34,819 bases of DNA from contig QBVV01000021.1 of the NCBI GenBank assembly GCA_003284265.1, positions 1 through 34,819 on the forward strand, given 5' to 3'. The stretch is from SAR116 cluster bacterium AG-313-A07 (GTDB lineage: Bacteria > Pseudomonadota > Alphaproteobacteria > Thalassobaculales > Thalassobaculaceae). The notes below the pieces were generated by a model. It was given only the letters and a program-made list of their open reading frames with translations, did no database searches and was not told where the DNA came from. The translations under genes and the position numbers were made by a program. Positions 1-8,735 of the stretch are shown here, piece by piece; the first letter of the stretch is position 1; each line of letters opens with the position of its first letter.

Positions 1-725
1 AAACGAACTTTGAGAAACTTACTAAAGGCTATTACGGCGCGTCGATAATGCCTGTTGAAATATTGAAGGAAATGCAGGAACGGCTGCCACAGGTAGCACT
101 TTGGAATCTCTACGGCCAAACCGAAATTGCTCCACTCGCAACGGTGCTAAAGCCCGAAGATCAATTCAGGAAAGCCGGGTCGGCAGGCATCGCGACTCTT
201 AACGTCGAAACAAGAGTAGTCGATGATCAAATGCTTGATGTGAAACTAGGAGAAGTTGGTGAGATCGTACATCGCTCGCCACAATTACTTTCTGGGTACT
301 ATAACGATCCAGATAGAACCGAAATCGCCTTTGAAGGTGGATGGTTTCACAGTGGTGATTTAGCAACAATAGATCAAGAAGGACACATTACTGTCGTCGA
401 CAGAAAAAAGGATATGATAAACACAGGCGGAGAAAATGTTGCCAGTCGCGAAGTAGAGGAATGTATCTATCTCCTGCCAGAGATATCTGAAGTCGCTGTT
501 ATTGGGTTGCCTCATCCCCGATGGATCGAGACTGTCACTGCCGTAATTGTTCTAAAGGATGGAACAGAAAAAACAGAGGCATCTATCATTGATCACTGCA
601 AAGTACATTTAGCAAGCTTCAAAGCCCCCACCAAGGTTATTTTCCGAAAAAACCTGCCGAAAAACCCCAGTGGAAAGCTTTTAAAAAGAGAACTTAGAGA
701 ACAACATGCAACAGAGGCTTCTTAG
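1..725 (+). CDS. Acyl-CoA synthetase (AMP-forming), C-terminal part
   Basis: 3' end of an ANL-superfamily ligase that activates a carboxylic acid through an acyl-adenylate and then forms the CoA thioester. The reading frame is open from the left edge (codons from base 3), so the true start lies outside the window; an internal Met at base 48 is not the start. Numbered from that Met, visible core motifs are NLYGQTE (residues 20-26, adenylate binding), HSGDL with the hinge DRKKDMINTGGENV (about 100-130), and near the C-terminus PKNPSGKLLKREL with the Lys that supports adenylation. The C-terminal domain is therefore complete. The acid substrate cannot be inferred from this part. The gene converges on the dienelactone hydrolase gene, and a strong inverted repeat overlaps its last codons. 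The family call is secure; fatty, aromatic or short-chain preference is unknown. Confidence 0.93.
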   Translation, partial: TNFEKLTKGYYGASIMPVEILKEMQERLPQVALWNLYGQTEIAPLATVLKPEDQFRKAGSAGIATLNVETRVVDDQMLDVKLGEVGEIVHRSPQLLSGYYNDPDRTEIAFEGGWFHSGDLATIDQEGHITVVDRKKDMINTGGENVASREVEECIYLLPEISEVAVIGLPHPRWIETVTAVIVLKDGTEKTEASIIDHCKVHLASFKAPTKVIFRKNLPKNPSGKLLKRELREQHATEAS

Positions 726-752
726 CAAAATATTATTCTAAAAGAAGCCTCT
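713..752. terminator. 11-bp inverted repeat between convergent genes
   Basis: AGAGGCTTCTT (713-723) is matched perfectly by AAGAAGCCTCT (742-752) around an 18-base AT-rich loop. The left arm overlaps the last codons and the first stop base of the acyl-CoA synthetase gene, and the repeat sits 15 bases from the stop of the convergent dienelactone hydrolase gene. Neither side has a clean T-run, so a classical intrinsic terminator is not shown. A shared 3'-end hairpin that stops or protects both transcripts is the likely role. Confidence 0.5.
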
Positions 753-766
753 AATTAAAAATACCT

Positions 767-1483
767 TCAAGCAAGCTGCTTCCTGAAGAAAGCCACTGTT
801 TTTTCGAATGCTTCTTCAGCTGCATTTTCATCGTAGCTCCCACGGTCTTCACAGAAAAAGCCATGCCCAACATTAGGAAAGCACGTCATTGTATATTGTT
901 TTTTATGCTCCGCCATCGACTGTGCAATACGCCCAAGTTCATCCGGCTGAATGGACTCATCATCAGACCCATACCAAAATAAGATAGGTGCCCCCATTTC
1001 CGCAACACGGTCTAACAAGACTTTACGCCCTGCTCCATCCTCTATGGGACCAATCCCGCCTCCATAAAATGACGAGGCACCCTTAAATTTTCCAGCTAAT
1101 TGAGCATTTGCAAGGAACGTAAATCGACCGCCCATGCAAAATCCTGTGACACCCGACCTTTGCTCATCAGCTTCTGATTGATTGGACAGCCAATCAAGGC
1201 ACTGTTCTGTCTGTTGCATAACAACATCGTCGTTCATTGTTTTCAATTTTCCGATTGCGTTACTCAAATCGTCATATGAGTACGTATCACCTCCATAGAT
1301 GTCCGGTGTAATTGTGGCAAAGCCCTGGTCGGCCAAACGCTGTGTTAATTTTTTGAAGTGTTCGTTTACTCCAAACGCCTCAATATAAACGACTAGACAC
1401 GGGTGGGGACCAGCGCCGGATGGCCTGCCATAATAAGCTTTTAATCCACTTCCCACATCAACCCACTCGCAACTTGCAGTCAT
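767..1483 (-). CDS. Dienelactone hydrolase family protein
   Basis: Cytoplasmic alpha/beta hydrolase of 238 residues, the usual length for this family, which opens lactones such as dienelactone to maleylacetate in chlorocatechol-type pathways. The catalytic triad is visible: Cys116 in GFCMGG, Asp175 in YGSDDE and His207 in VGHGFF. Glu35 in YIEAFG matches the Glu that gates the Cys nucleophile in characterised enzymes. The start is well supported by AAGGAG six to seven bases upstream. It is the last gene of a minus-strand run behind a molybdenum hydroxylase, a PhzF protein and an enol-lactonase-like hydrolase, with about 100 bases separating it from the hydroxylase, so it may also have its own promoter. 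The fold and triad are certain; dienelactone itself as substrate is only a family-level guess. Confidence 0.9.
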   Translation of the reverse strand: MTASCEWVDVGSGLKAYYGRPSGAGPHPCLVVYIEAFGVNEHFKKLTQRLADQGFATITPDIYGGDTYSYDDLSNAIGKLKTMNDDVVMQQTEQCLDWLSNQSEADEQRSGVTGFCMGGRFTFLANAQLAGKFKGASSFYGGGIGPIEDGAGRKVLLDRVAEMGAPILFWYGSDDESIQPDELGRIAQSMAEHKKQYTMTCFPNVGHGFFCEDRGSYDENAAEEAFEKTVAFFRKQLA

Positions 1484-1584
1484 TATTTTCTCCTTATTTA
1501 AAACTTCAAATCATCAATCGATATTTATTTATTATTCTGGATCATATTATTATTCATTTTTTTTTCAACTGAACTTATTGCAAC

Positions 1585-3954
1585 CTATGAGGTTTTACTG
1601 TGAATAGCTCGCCAGACACGTTCTGGCGTTGCCGGCATCTCTATATGCCGGACTCCATAATCCGACAACGCATGTACGATAGCATTAATGACAAGGCCTA
1701 AAGCAGGTGTAGTACCTCCTTCCCCCCCTGGTCTAATTCCATAGGGATGTGATGACGCAGGATTTTCGGTGATTATTGTCTCCATTGACGGAATATCAAC
1801 TGCACGTGGCATACTGTAATCCATGAAAGATCCAGACCGTAATTGAGCATCTTCAGGGTCGTAATTTATATTTTCCCAAAGTGCCTGCCCGATTCCTTGC
1901 GTTATTGCACCATGCGCTTGTCCATGTAAAATCAATGGATTAATAGCCAACCCTACATCATCAACACCAGACCAACTTACGATCTCTACAACTCCTGTTT
2001 CAGGATCGACTTCAACCTCACACGCGTGGGCCCCGTATGGATACCCGCCTGTTCTATTAGTTATATCACCAATACCCTCAAAATACCCCTGGTATTCTAA
2101 AGGAAGGCTATTTAGGGATAAGGCTGCATCAGCTACATCTAAAAGAGTTAAACGTCGATTATTTGGAACAATAAAATAGCCATTCTCATAATTGATCGAT
2201 GCTGTATCGCACGCAAGTAAATGCGCTACAATAAATTTACCTCTTTCTATCAGATCTGAAATTGCTTCCCCTAGTGCAATGCTTACAAGGCGCATTGAAC
2301 GGCCAGAGTGCGATCCTCCACCAACTGTAACTCGATCCGTATCATTTGCTACAAAACGTATAGAGCCAATTGGAACACCCAACCAATCACTGGCCACTTG
2401 GGCATAACTAGTCTCATGTCCCTGGCCGCTACTCATTGTGCCAACCACCAAATCTATGTTACCATCTTTGCAAACTCTTAATTCTACTCGTTCCCTCGGG
2501 ATACCGCTGGTTACTTCTATATAATTTGCGATAGCCCATCCACGACATAGACCGCGCTTTCTCGACCCCTGCTTCCGGGCTTTAAAGCCTTCTATATCGG
2601 TTTTGTTCAGGGCTATCTCCATAGCTTCTGAGTAGTCTCCACTGTCGTAAGTTACTCCTACTGCAGTTTTAAAGGGTAAACTGTCTTTTTTGATAAGATT
2701 AATTTGTCTCAAGTACGTTCGATCAAATCCACATTCGGCAGCAGCAATATCAATCAATCTTTCAATCGCATAAATTGCCTCGGGCCTCCCAGCACTTCGG
2801 TAAACTGCAGTAGGTGGTGTATTAGAAAACACAGCGAATCCTTTGAAATGAACTGATGGTATATTATAAACACTTTGCATAAGCGAAAGGCCTTTTCGTA
2901 AAGGCCAGAAATAGGCGACATAAGCGCCAAGATTTGAAATATTTGTCCCTCTCAGGCCCAAGAATTTACCATTTTTATCCAATGCTAATTCGGATTCAAT
3001 GCCAAGGTCTCTTCCCTGATAATCACTTAAGAAACATTCGCTTCTGCTTGCAGTCCACTTCACTGTGCGCCCAACAATACGTGATGCCCAGGGCATAAGA
3101 AAGGCCTCTGAAAAGAAGGCATTTCTTGTCCCAAAATTGCCTCCCATATCACCAAAAACCACGCGGCAATTTTCTAAAGGGATATTCAACATAAATGCTA
3201 ATCGTTCTCGCGTTTGCACAGCACCTCGACCGGACGCAGAACGCAATGTATACTGACCGGTTTTATTATCAAAACTACCAATAGCCGCTCGAGGCTCCAT
3301 TGGACTTCCCGTGATGCGTTGGACCCAACTATTAAAATTGACAACATGTGTTGCACTCGCAAAGGCTTGATCTGTAGCCGTCGAATCACCAACCTCACAT
3401 GATAAAGATATATTATTACCCCGTTCGCTCCAGACGATAGGAGCTCCAACCTTCATCGCTTTTCTTGAGTCAACGACTGCGGACAGTTCCTCATAAAGAA
3501 CGGATACCAATTCCGCCGCCGAAATGGCCTGCGGTTCAGTCTCTGCAACCACCAAAGCGACTGGTTCACCAACAAATCGGACAACATCAAGCGCCAATGG
3601 GAAATGCTCTGGGGTAAAAACCTCAAAACCTTTAGGAAGACGAATTTCCGCATCAGGAGCGCCACTCCACTCAGCATTATGTGGAATTGGCTTTATACCG
3701 TCAGCTCTCAAATCTTGGCCAGATAGCACCGCCAACACACCGGGCGATATTAACGCCTTTGAGATATCTATAGATTTCACCTTGGCATGAGCATAAGGAG
3801 AGCGAACAATAATTCCGTAAGACATTTCTTTGTCAATATGATCAGACGTATATCTTCCTAGTCCCCTTAAGAGACGTTCATCCTCTCTCCGGGGTATAGG
3901 GACGCCGATTCCCTTTGTCTTCAAAGTAGACTCCACCATCTCTTTAGTTCCCAT
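1585..3954 (-). CDS. Xanthine dehydrogenase/CoxL-family molybdopterin large subunit
   Basis: Molybdenum-binding large subunit of a hydroxylase that inserts water-derived oxygen into N-heterocycles, aldehydes or similar C-H bonds. At 789 residues it has normal family length. Visible in order: an N-terminal aldehyde-oxidase a/b hammerhead-type domain (about 15-160); GGNFGT (271-276), matching the GGxFG cofactor loop; VYRSAGR (384-390), closer to the AYRGAGR of aldehyde-oxidase-like form II proteins than to the AYxCSFR of true CO dehydrogenase; SSGQGHET (508-515); and PGGEGGT (741-747), where Glu744 is the likely catalytic base. The start is uncertain: no good Shine-Dalgarno precedes Met1, and Met6 (base 3939) is an alternative. 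The [2Fe-2S] and FAD subunit genes that normally adjoin it are absent here. It lies 41 bases downstream of the PhzF gene, suggesting an operon. The family is certain, the substrate unknown. Confidence 0.92.
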   Translation of the reverse strand: MGTKEMVESTLKTKGIGVPIPRREDERLLRGLGRYTSDHIDKEMSYGIIVRSPYAHAKVKSIDISKALISPGVLAVLSGQDLRADGIKPIPHNAEWSGAPDAEIRLPKGFEVFTPEHFPLALDVVRFVGEPVALVVAETEPQAISAAELVSVLYEELSAVVDSRKAMKVGAPIVWSERGNNISLSCEVGDSTATDQAFASATHVVNFNSWVQRITGSPMEPRAAIGSFDNKTGQYTLRSASGRGAVQTRERLAFMLNIPLENCRVVFGDMGGNFGTRNAFFSEAFLMPWASRIVGRTVKWTASRSECFLSDYQGRDLGIESELALDKNGKFLGLRGTNISNLGAYVAYFWPLRKGLSLMQSVYNIPSVHFKGFAVFSNTPPTAVYRSAGRPEAIYAIERLIDIAAAECGFDRTYLRQINLIKKDSLPFKTAVGVTYDSGDYSEAMEIALNKTDIEGFKARKQGSRKRGLCRGWAIANYIEVTSGIPRERVELRVCKDGNIDLVVGTMSSGQGHETSYAQVASDWLGVPIGSIRFVANDTDRVTVGGGSHSGRSMRLVSIALGEAISDLIERGKFIVAHLLACDTASINYENGYFIVPNNRRLTLLDVADAALSLNSLPLEYQGYFEGIGDITNRTGGYPYGAHACEVEVDPETGVVEIVSWSGVDDVGLAINPLILHGQAHGAITQGIGQALWENINYDPEDAQLRSGSFMDYSMPRAVDIPSMETIITENPASSHPYGIRPGGEGGTTPALGLVINAIVHALSDYGVRHIEMPATPERVWRAIHSKTS

Positions 3955-3995
3955 ATCATTAGATAGGATTCAACAACCTGGATTGAGAACTATAA

Positions 3996-4805
3996 TCATT
4001 GGAGACGTAGGGTTCCATCCATATATCTTGCGGTGGATCCACCGATCATAACCCTGTCTTTTTTCAACCAACATTGCAATTCCCCACCCCGCTCAGAGCA
4101 TTGAAAACCAACCATTTTATCTTTACCAAGTCTTTTTGCCCAATAGGGAGTTAATACCGTGTGCGCCGAACCCGTTACCGGGTCTTCGTTAATACCTGAT
4201 TGAGGAGCAAAGAACCTAGACACAAAATCGAAGCTGGTGCTTTTCGAACTAATAATTAATCCCCTCGATTCAAGCTGCATTAATTTTTCAAAATCTGGGG
4301 TTATTTTTTTTATAATTGCTTCATCATCAAAAATTGCCAAGATATCATCCTTGCCTTTAAGTAGATCAACGGGTCTGCGACCCAAAGCTTGTTCTATTAG
4401 TATATTTTCATTAATTTTTTTGGGCTCATCGGTGGGAAAATTTAAATAGATCAGATTTTTGTCTCGTATTGCACTCAACCTCCCACTCCTTGAGTTGAAT
4501 TCAACGTGGTCAACTTCAACTGGCAAGTATTCATCAAATAAGATACGCGCCGCAGCCAGGGTTGCGTGTCCGCACAAATTGACTTCTAGCTTGGGTGTAA
4601 ACCAACGGATGAAAAATGGATTTGTATTTAGGTCAACAAATGCTGTTTCGGACAAATTATTTTCAGCGGCAATTGCAATCATTTCTTCATCTGTTAAAAA
4701 ACCAGAGACTGGGCAAACTGCTGCTGGGTTGCCAGAGAAAGGTTGGGTGCTAAAAGCGTCCACCTGAAATATTGGAATGGTCTTCAATATTCTATCCTCT
4801 TTCAC
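3996..4805 (-). CDS. PhzF-family isomerase-like protein
   Basis: Member of the PhzF/YddE family, which share the diaminopimelate-epimerase fold; PhzF itself isomerises dihydro-hydroxyanthranilate in phenazine synthesis, but most members have no known reaction. The family signature is clear at the N-terminus: IFQVDAFSTQPFSGNPAAV (12-30), Glu53 in NLSETAF (the catalytic Glu of PhzF), then a WFTP block and NLCGHATLAAA. The second half carries the conserved NEDPVTGSAH block. The listed GTG start overlaps the upstream stop by four bases (GTGA), which suggests translational coupling. A TTG at 4787, preceded by AAGAGG at good spacing, would give a protein beginning MKTIPIFQ, which fits the family start better. 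No phenazine genes are nearby, so a role in that pathway is not supported. Confidence 0.9.
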   Translation of the reverse strand: MKEDRILKTIPIFQVDAFSTQPFSGNPAAVCPVSGFLTDEEMIAIAAENNLSETAFVDLNTNPFFIRWFTPKLEVNLCGHATLAAARILFDEYLPVEVDHVEFNSRSGRLSAIRDKNLIYLNFPTDEPKKINENILIEQALGRRPVDLLKGKDDILAIFDDEAIIKKITPDFEKLMQLESRGLIISSKSTSFDFVSRFFAPQSGINEDPVTGSAHTVLTPYWAKRLGKDKMVGFQCSERGGELQCWLKKDRVMIGGSTARYMDGTLRLQ

Positions 4806-5599
4806 TTCAGGAATTGTTTTAATAAGGCATTAAACTCTTTAGGCTTCTCAAAATTTGGTAAATGCGCCGCGCCACTTATGACACCCCATTTGGCTCCCCT
4901 AATCTTTTCTCGGTATATTTCCATTCTGGATGGTGGTGTTGGTATATCAAGCTCACCCGCTATAACCAAAGTAGGTAAATTTATATCTTTTAAATGATCA
5001 TCATAGTCCATTGCGTTAATCGCCTCGGAACTGAAAGCATACGCATCAATGGTCATTTGCAGAATACTTTCCTCCAATAATCTATATCCCATAGGGTCAT
5101 TTTTGTGATAGGATTCAGGCAAATATCTTTTTAAAAGCTGATCTGCAGCTAATTTCATCTTGAGAGGGGATTTTCTATAATCCTCTATATTACGTCTCAT
5201 ACGATCCAGACTGCCGCAAGGCATCTTACTCTGGGTAGCTACCAGAGTAAGGCTTTTTAACCTATCGGCATTGTGTAACGCTAGATCAAAACCTATCATG
5301 CCGCCGAGAGATTTTCCGACATAATGAGATCGCTTTATTTTTAGATGATCCCATATTGCTACAATGTCCTCGGCCATATTCAACATTCTCAAGTCATTCC
5401 CCAATTCTCCAACTTCGGTCAAACCATGACCACGTAAATCTATTCTGAGAATTTGAAATTGATCCTTAAACGCATCAATTTGTCGCGACCAGGATTCTGT
5501 ATTGAATGCTTGTCCATGAATGAAAGTGATGGTGGGACAATCGTTTGATCCATCAACTAAATAATGTGTTCGGATCCCATTAATTTTTTCAACTGCCAT
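4802..5599 (-). CDS. Alpha/beta hydrolase, 3-oxoadipate enol-lactonase-like
   Basis: Serine hydrolase of 265 residues in the PcaD/haloperoxidase-type alpha/beta hydrolase group. Visible elements are the oxyanion-hole HGQ (28-30), the strand-turn DLRGHG (54-59), the nucleophile elbow GKSLGG with Ser97, the acid Asp218 in GELDIP and His246 in GAAHLPNFE. This triad order and spacing fit esterases and enol-lactone hydrolases that end beta-ketoadipate-like ring-cleavage routes. It is the first gene of the minus-strand run with PhzF, a molybdenum hydroxylase and a dienelactone hydrolase, and its stop overlaps the PhzF start. Two lactone-hydrolase-type proteins in one run point to breakdown of a ring through lactones. 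The ribosome-binding site is weak (AAGAG, about 12 bases upstream). Its exact ester or lactone is unknown. Confidence 0.9.
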   Translation of the reverse strand: MAVEKINGIRTHYLVDGSNDCPTITFIHGQAFNTESWSRQIDAFKDQFQILRIDLRGHGLTEVGELGNDLRMLNMAEDIVAIWDHLKIKRSHYVGKSLGGMIGFDLALHNADRLKSLTLVATQSKMPCGSLDRMRRNIEDYRKSPLKMKLAADQLLKRYLPESYHKNDPMGYRLLEESILQMTIDAYAFSSEAINAMDYDDHLKDINLPTLVIAGELDIPTPPSRMEIYREKIRGAKWGVISGAAHLPNFEKPKEFNALLKQFLK

Positions 5600-5761
5600 A
5601 AACTAATTTTCTCTTAAATAATGTGTTCAATGAAGAATGCTATTATTGAAATCAGGTCTTTCTATTGTAAAGAATACATTGTCTAATTTTTCAACTAAAG
5701 TAGCTAAGACGGATCGAACTATAAGCTCGTTCTTAACACTCAAAATTTTTTAGGTTCTACA

Positions 5762-6652
5762 ATGACAAGTATATTGATTGCCGGTTCTGGAGGATATGTA
5801 GGATCATTTTTGGTCAAACATCTGAGTGAAAAATTTGAAGTTATTGCAGCAACCCGCAACCACCAACCTTTTTCTGATAATGCAAGAGAAGTTATTTACC
5901 AAGATCTAGCTCAACCTTGGCGTTTCAAGAGAAACCCAGACATCATAATTTTCTCCGCAGCACAGCATAAATTCTCCAGGCAACCCGCAACAACTGATGC
6001 TTTTTTAAAATCAAATATTCATGCTTTATATAATGCTCTAAACTTCGCAGAATTATGCACACCAAAATTGTTCATATATTTATCCACAATAAGCGTGCTG
6101 GGAGATATTCGCGAGGGGTCGGTCACTGAACTTAGCGCAATAAATAACCCTAATTTTTATGGTAGCACTAAGTTTTTCGGTGAAAAGCTGGTTCAAACCT
6201 TTTCCGAAAAGGTGACAGCAATAACCATAAGACTGCCAGGTATCGTTGGTCCAAATTTGCCGGCAGGACGACCATGGCTTCACACTATTGCTAAGCGACT
6301 TCAATTAGGAGAAGACGTTGAATATTACAATCCTAAATCTCTCTTCAATAATATTTGCGATTTATGGACAATTAATGACTTTATTATACATTTGAGTGCC
6401 CGCCCCAACTGGCAAAGTAATAATACCGTTAACCTTGCTGCAAGTGAGCCAATCCAATTATTTAAAGTTATAGATCTTATGCGAGAAAGACTAAAATCTA
6501 CCTCTTCGGTAACCGTGCGAGAAACAGATAAAACATCATTTACCATTGATACCAATATTATTGAAAATCAATACGCCTACCTACCTGCCACCACCACCGA
6601 AATGACAAACCGGTTCATCGATGATTTCGTATTTGATTTCAACCATCGTTAA
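5762..6652 (+). CDS. NAD-dependent epimerase/dehydratase (extended SDR)
   Basis: Extended short-chain dehydrogenase of 296 residues, the type that acts on nucleotide sugars or related substrates. The N-terminal Rossmann motif GSGGYVG (8-14) binds NAD(P). Ser108 in YLSTIS, and Tyr133 and Lys137 in FYGSTKFFG, form the catalytic set. RLPGIVGPN (157-165) is the conserved loop after the active site. The start is supported by TTAGG seven bases upstream. It is transcribed away from the alpha/beta hydrolase across a 162-base gap and lies 85 bases upstream of a methyltransferase gene on the same strand, so the pair may modify a sugar for surface polysaccharide. That role is inferred from family habits only; there is no complete sugar cluster here. 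Confidence 0.9.
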   Translation: MTSILIAGSGGYVGSFLVKHLSEKFEVIAATRNHQPFSDNAREVIYQDLAQPWRFKRNPDIIIFSAAQHKFSRQPATTDAFLKSNIHALYNALNFAELCTPKLFIYLSTISVLGDIREGSVTELSAINNPNFYGSTKFFGEKLVQTFSEKVTAITIRLPGIVGPNLPAGRPWLHTIAKRLQLGEDVEYYNPKSLFNNICDLWTINDFIIHLSARPNWQSNNTVNLAASEPIQLFKVIDLMRERLKSTSSVTVRETDKTSFTIDTNIIENQYAYLPATTTEMTNRFIDDFVFDFNHR

Positions 6653-6737
6653 AAAGATAATCTTAAATAATGCACTCTTTATGTAATACTTTCACAAAAG
6701 ACACAATAAGTTCTCCAAATATGGGAATGAATAATCG

Positions 6738-7418
6738 ATGCCTGAAGTAAATATTTTAGCGGGTTACCCTAAACCAACCGAGCCAAGGTTTGTTGGACGT
6801 AACATGAGAACAATTAACCATAGACTAGTAGCAGTGGAGAGGGGTGAGAACTTTTTCGATGGGGATAGAAATTTTGGTTACGGCGGGTTCAGCTATGACG
6901 GCCGGTGGCTGCCCATTGCTGACCGTATCGTCAAACACTACCGGCTAAAGGACGCGTCTAGGGTATTGCATTTAAACTGCGAAAAAGGGTTTTTACTAAA
7001 TGACCTCAAACAAGTTAAACCATCTTTAGAGATATTTGGCACAGAAAATTCTGATTACGCCATAAAGCATGCCATGGCCGCAGTTAAAAACTCTATAAAA
7101 AAAGTTTCTACGCTCGAATTACCCTTTCCGGATAATTTTTTCAATTTTGTGATCGGTCTGAGTTACGTTTATACCTACTCGCTGCCAGATGCAGTAAAGG
7201 CCCTTAAGGAAATAAATCGCGTAGGCACCGGAAACTCATTCATAACACTTGCAACATATGAAACAGAATCCGAATATTTTTTATTCAAGGATTGGACGCT
7301 TTTAGGGACATTAATCCTGAAGAAAGAAGAATGGATAAGTGTTATGGAGTACGCCGGTTATGAAGGCGATTATTATTTCATTGGGGCAAATTCGCTCAAT
7401 TTAAAAAGGAGAATGTGA
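6738..7418 (+). CDS. Class I SAM-dependent methyltransferase
   Basis: Cytoplasmic protein of 226 residues with a Rossmann-like methyltransferase core from about residue 60. Motif I is degenerate: RVLHLNCEKGFLL (75-87) replaces the usual VLDxGCGxG with Asn and Glu-Lys. The acidic residue that holds the SAM ribose is Glu103 in GTENSDYA. LPFPDNFFNFV (128-138) is the typical post-motif III block of Methyltransf_11 proteins. About 60 residues precede the core and include GYGGFSYDGRW (47-57), a pattern seen in methyltransferases of polysaccharide clusters. The start has only a weak ribosome-binding site. It follows the epimerase gene by 85 bases and ends six bases before the convergent MFS gene. 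The fold is confident; the acceptor is unknown. Confidence 0.83.
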   Translation: MPEVNILAGYPKPTEPRFVGRNMRTINHRLVAVERGENFFDGDRNFGYGGFSYDGRWLPIADRIVKHYRLKDASRVLHLNCEKGFLLNDLKQVKPSLEIFGTENSDYAIKHAMAAVKNSIKKVSTLELPFPDNFFNFVIGLSYVYTYSLPDAVKALKEINRVGTGNSFITLATYETESEYFLFKDWTLLGTLILKKEEWISVMEYAGYEGDYYFIGANSLNLKRRM

Positions 7419-7424
7419 GAATAT

Positions 7425-8663
7425 TTAATGAGTTTGTGCCAATAATCGATTTTTGTTTCGAGAAATAAGATTGCCAATAATCACTAAATTAAAGAGATTA
7501 AAACCAACGCCAATCCAAAAAGCCATTGCGTATCCGCCTGTAGCATCAAACACAACCCCTCCCATCCAGCCGCCCAAAGCCATCCCAGCACCACCACAAA
7601 AAACAACGACTGCCGTCCGTCTACCGGCTTCCTTTGATGGCAGATATTCTCTCACAATCAGAGGATAGCAGGGTAATATTCCACCATACCCAATGCCAAA
7701 CAAAATAGCTGAGGCATAAATTGCGATCAAACTATCCACTACAGATAAAACGCTCAAAAATAATGCTTGAATAACAGAAAAGATAAAAACCGCCTGCAAG
7801 CCTCCAAATTTATCACCCAAATAACCAACACCAAAAAAACTACTGACCCCTGCCGCCATTAACATTAGGGATATTAATTGGGCACCGTGCGCAGCCCCAT
7901 ATCCGATGTCACTCATATGGGCCACGAGATGAGCCAGAGGTAAAGACATCGCAACACAACAACCTATTGAGGCAATAGACAGGATTATTTGCATTGCAAA
8001 CGGTGTTAGACCAATTGAAGCAATTATTGTATTTGATGGTTGGTTATCGTCAATTGTACTAGTAACGGGTGAAGTTTGATTTTTTTCAGGTGATTTTCTC
8101 AAAATTAATACTAGCGGCAACATAGAAATTAAAACAAATACACCGTACCAAAAGGCGGTCTCCCGCCATCCCACGAGGTCAAAACAATATTGAAATATTG
8201 GGGGCCAAATTGCACCAGAAATAGCCTGTCCAGACCCAACAATACCAACTGCTTTACCCTTATTCGCTTCAAACCACCTGGTTATATTCGCTGTAAGGGG
8301 AGAAAAAAGAGCTGATCTTCCAAGAAACCCCATCAAAACACCGTAAATAACATAGAGATGCCACGGACTTGACACATAACTAGTCAATATGGCGCCAAGG
8401 CCAATCATAGTCGCTCCAATTAGTGCTGGGAGCCCCATTCCAAATTTGTCCAATACATAACCCATTATCACTCCACCAAAACCAGCACCAAAATATTGAA
8501 GTGCATAAGCAAACGATGGAACAGCTCTAGGCCATTGGAATTCTGTGCTAATCAGTTTTAATGCAACAACTAAAAAATATACGCTGCCAGTTCCGATAAT
8601 CATGAAAAGTAAAGATGCTATCAATACAAGATTTTTGAGGTCCTTGGGGCGACTGCGCGTCAT
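7425..8663 (-). CDS. MFS transporter, monocarboxylate/oxalate-formate-like
   Basis: Twelve-helix inner-membrane secondary transporter of 412 residues. Alternating hydrophobic segments run from about residue 12 to 405, with a hydrophilic central loop near 190-210. The stretch ITRWFEANKGKAVGIVGSG (about 125-145) after helix 4 is typical of the OFA/monocarboxylate-porter branch, whose members move small carboxylates. GYLGDKFGG between helices 8 and 9 is the repeat of the MFS GxxxDrxG loop. It is the last gene of a run with thiamine-dependent E1 subunits, a MetE-like protein and an SDR, 72 bases behind the SDR, so it probably imports the organic acid that run handles or exports a product. Transport direction and substrate are inferred only. 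Confidence 0.88.
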   Translation of the reverse strand: MTRSRPKDLKNLVLIASLLFMIIGTGSVYFLVVALKLISTEFQWPRAVPSFAYALQYFGAGFGGVIMGYVLDKFGMGLPALIGATMIGLGAILTSYVSSPWHLYVIYGVLMGFLGRSALFSPLTANITRWFEANKGKAVGIVGSGQAISGAIWPPIFQYCFDLVGWRETAFWYGVFVLISMLPLVLILRKSPEKNQTSPVTSTIDDNQPSNTIIASIGLTPFAMQIILSIASIGCCVAMSLPLAHLVAHMSDIGYGAAHGAQLISLMLMAAGVSSFFGVGYLGDKFGGLQAVFIFSVIQALFLSVLSVVDSLIAIYASAILFGIGYGGILPCYPLIVREYLPSKEAGRRTAVVVFCGGAGMALGGWMGGVVFDATGGYAMAFWIGVGFNLFNLVIIGNLISRNKNRLLAQTH

Positions 8664-8735
8664 TATTTTTCCATCGGGTTTGATAAGCTCATAAGACAGT
8701 TATCGTGGTTTTTGCCAAGACTACCATGGGTTTTA

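Noticed and set aside
1585..3954. Carbon monoxide dehydrogenase (coxL) function
   Set aside because: The form I signature AYxCSFR is replaced by VYRSAGR and the coxM/coxS genes are absent.
4802..4805. Possible frameshift fusing the alpha/beta hydrolase and PhzF genes
   Set aside because: Both proteins have complete N- and C-terminal family features; the four-base GTGA overlap is ordinary translational coupling.
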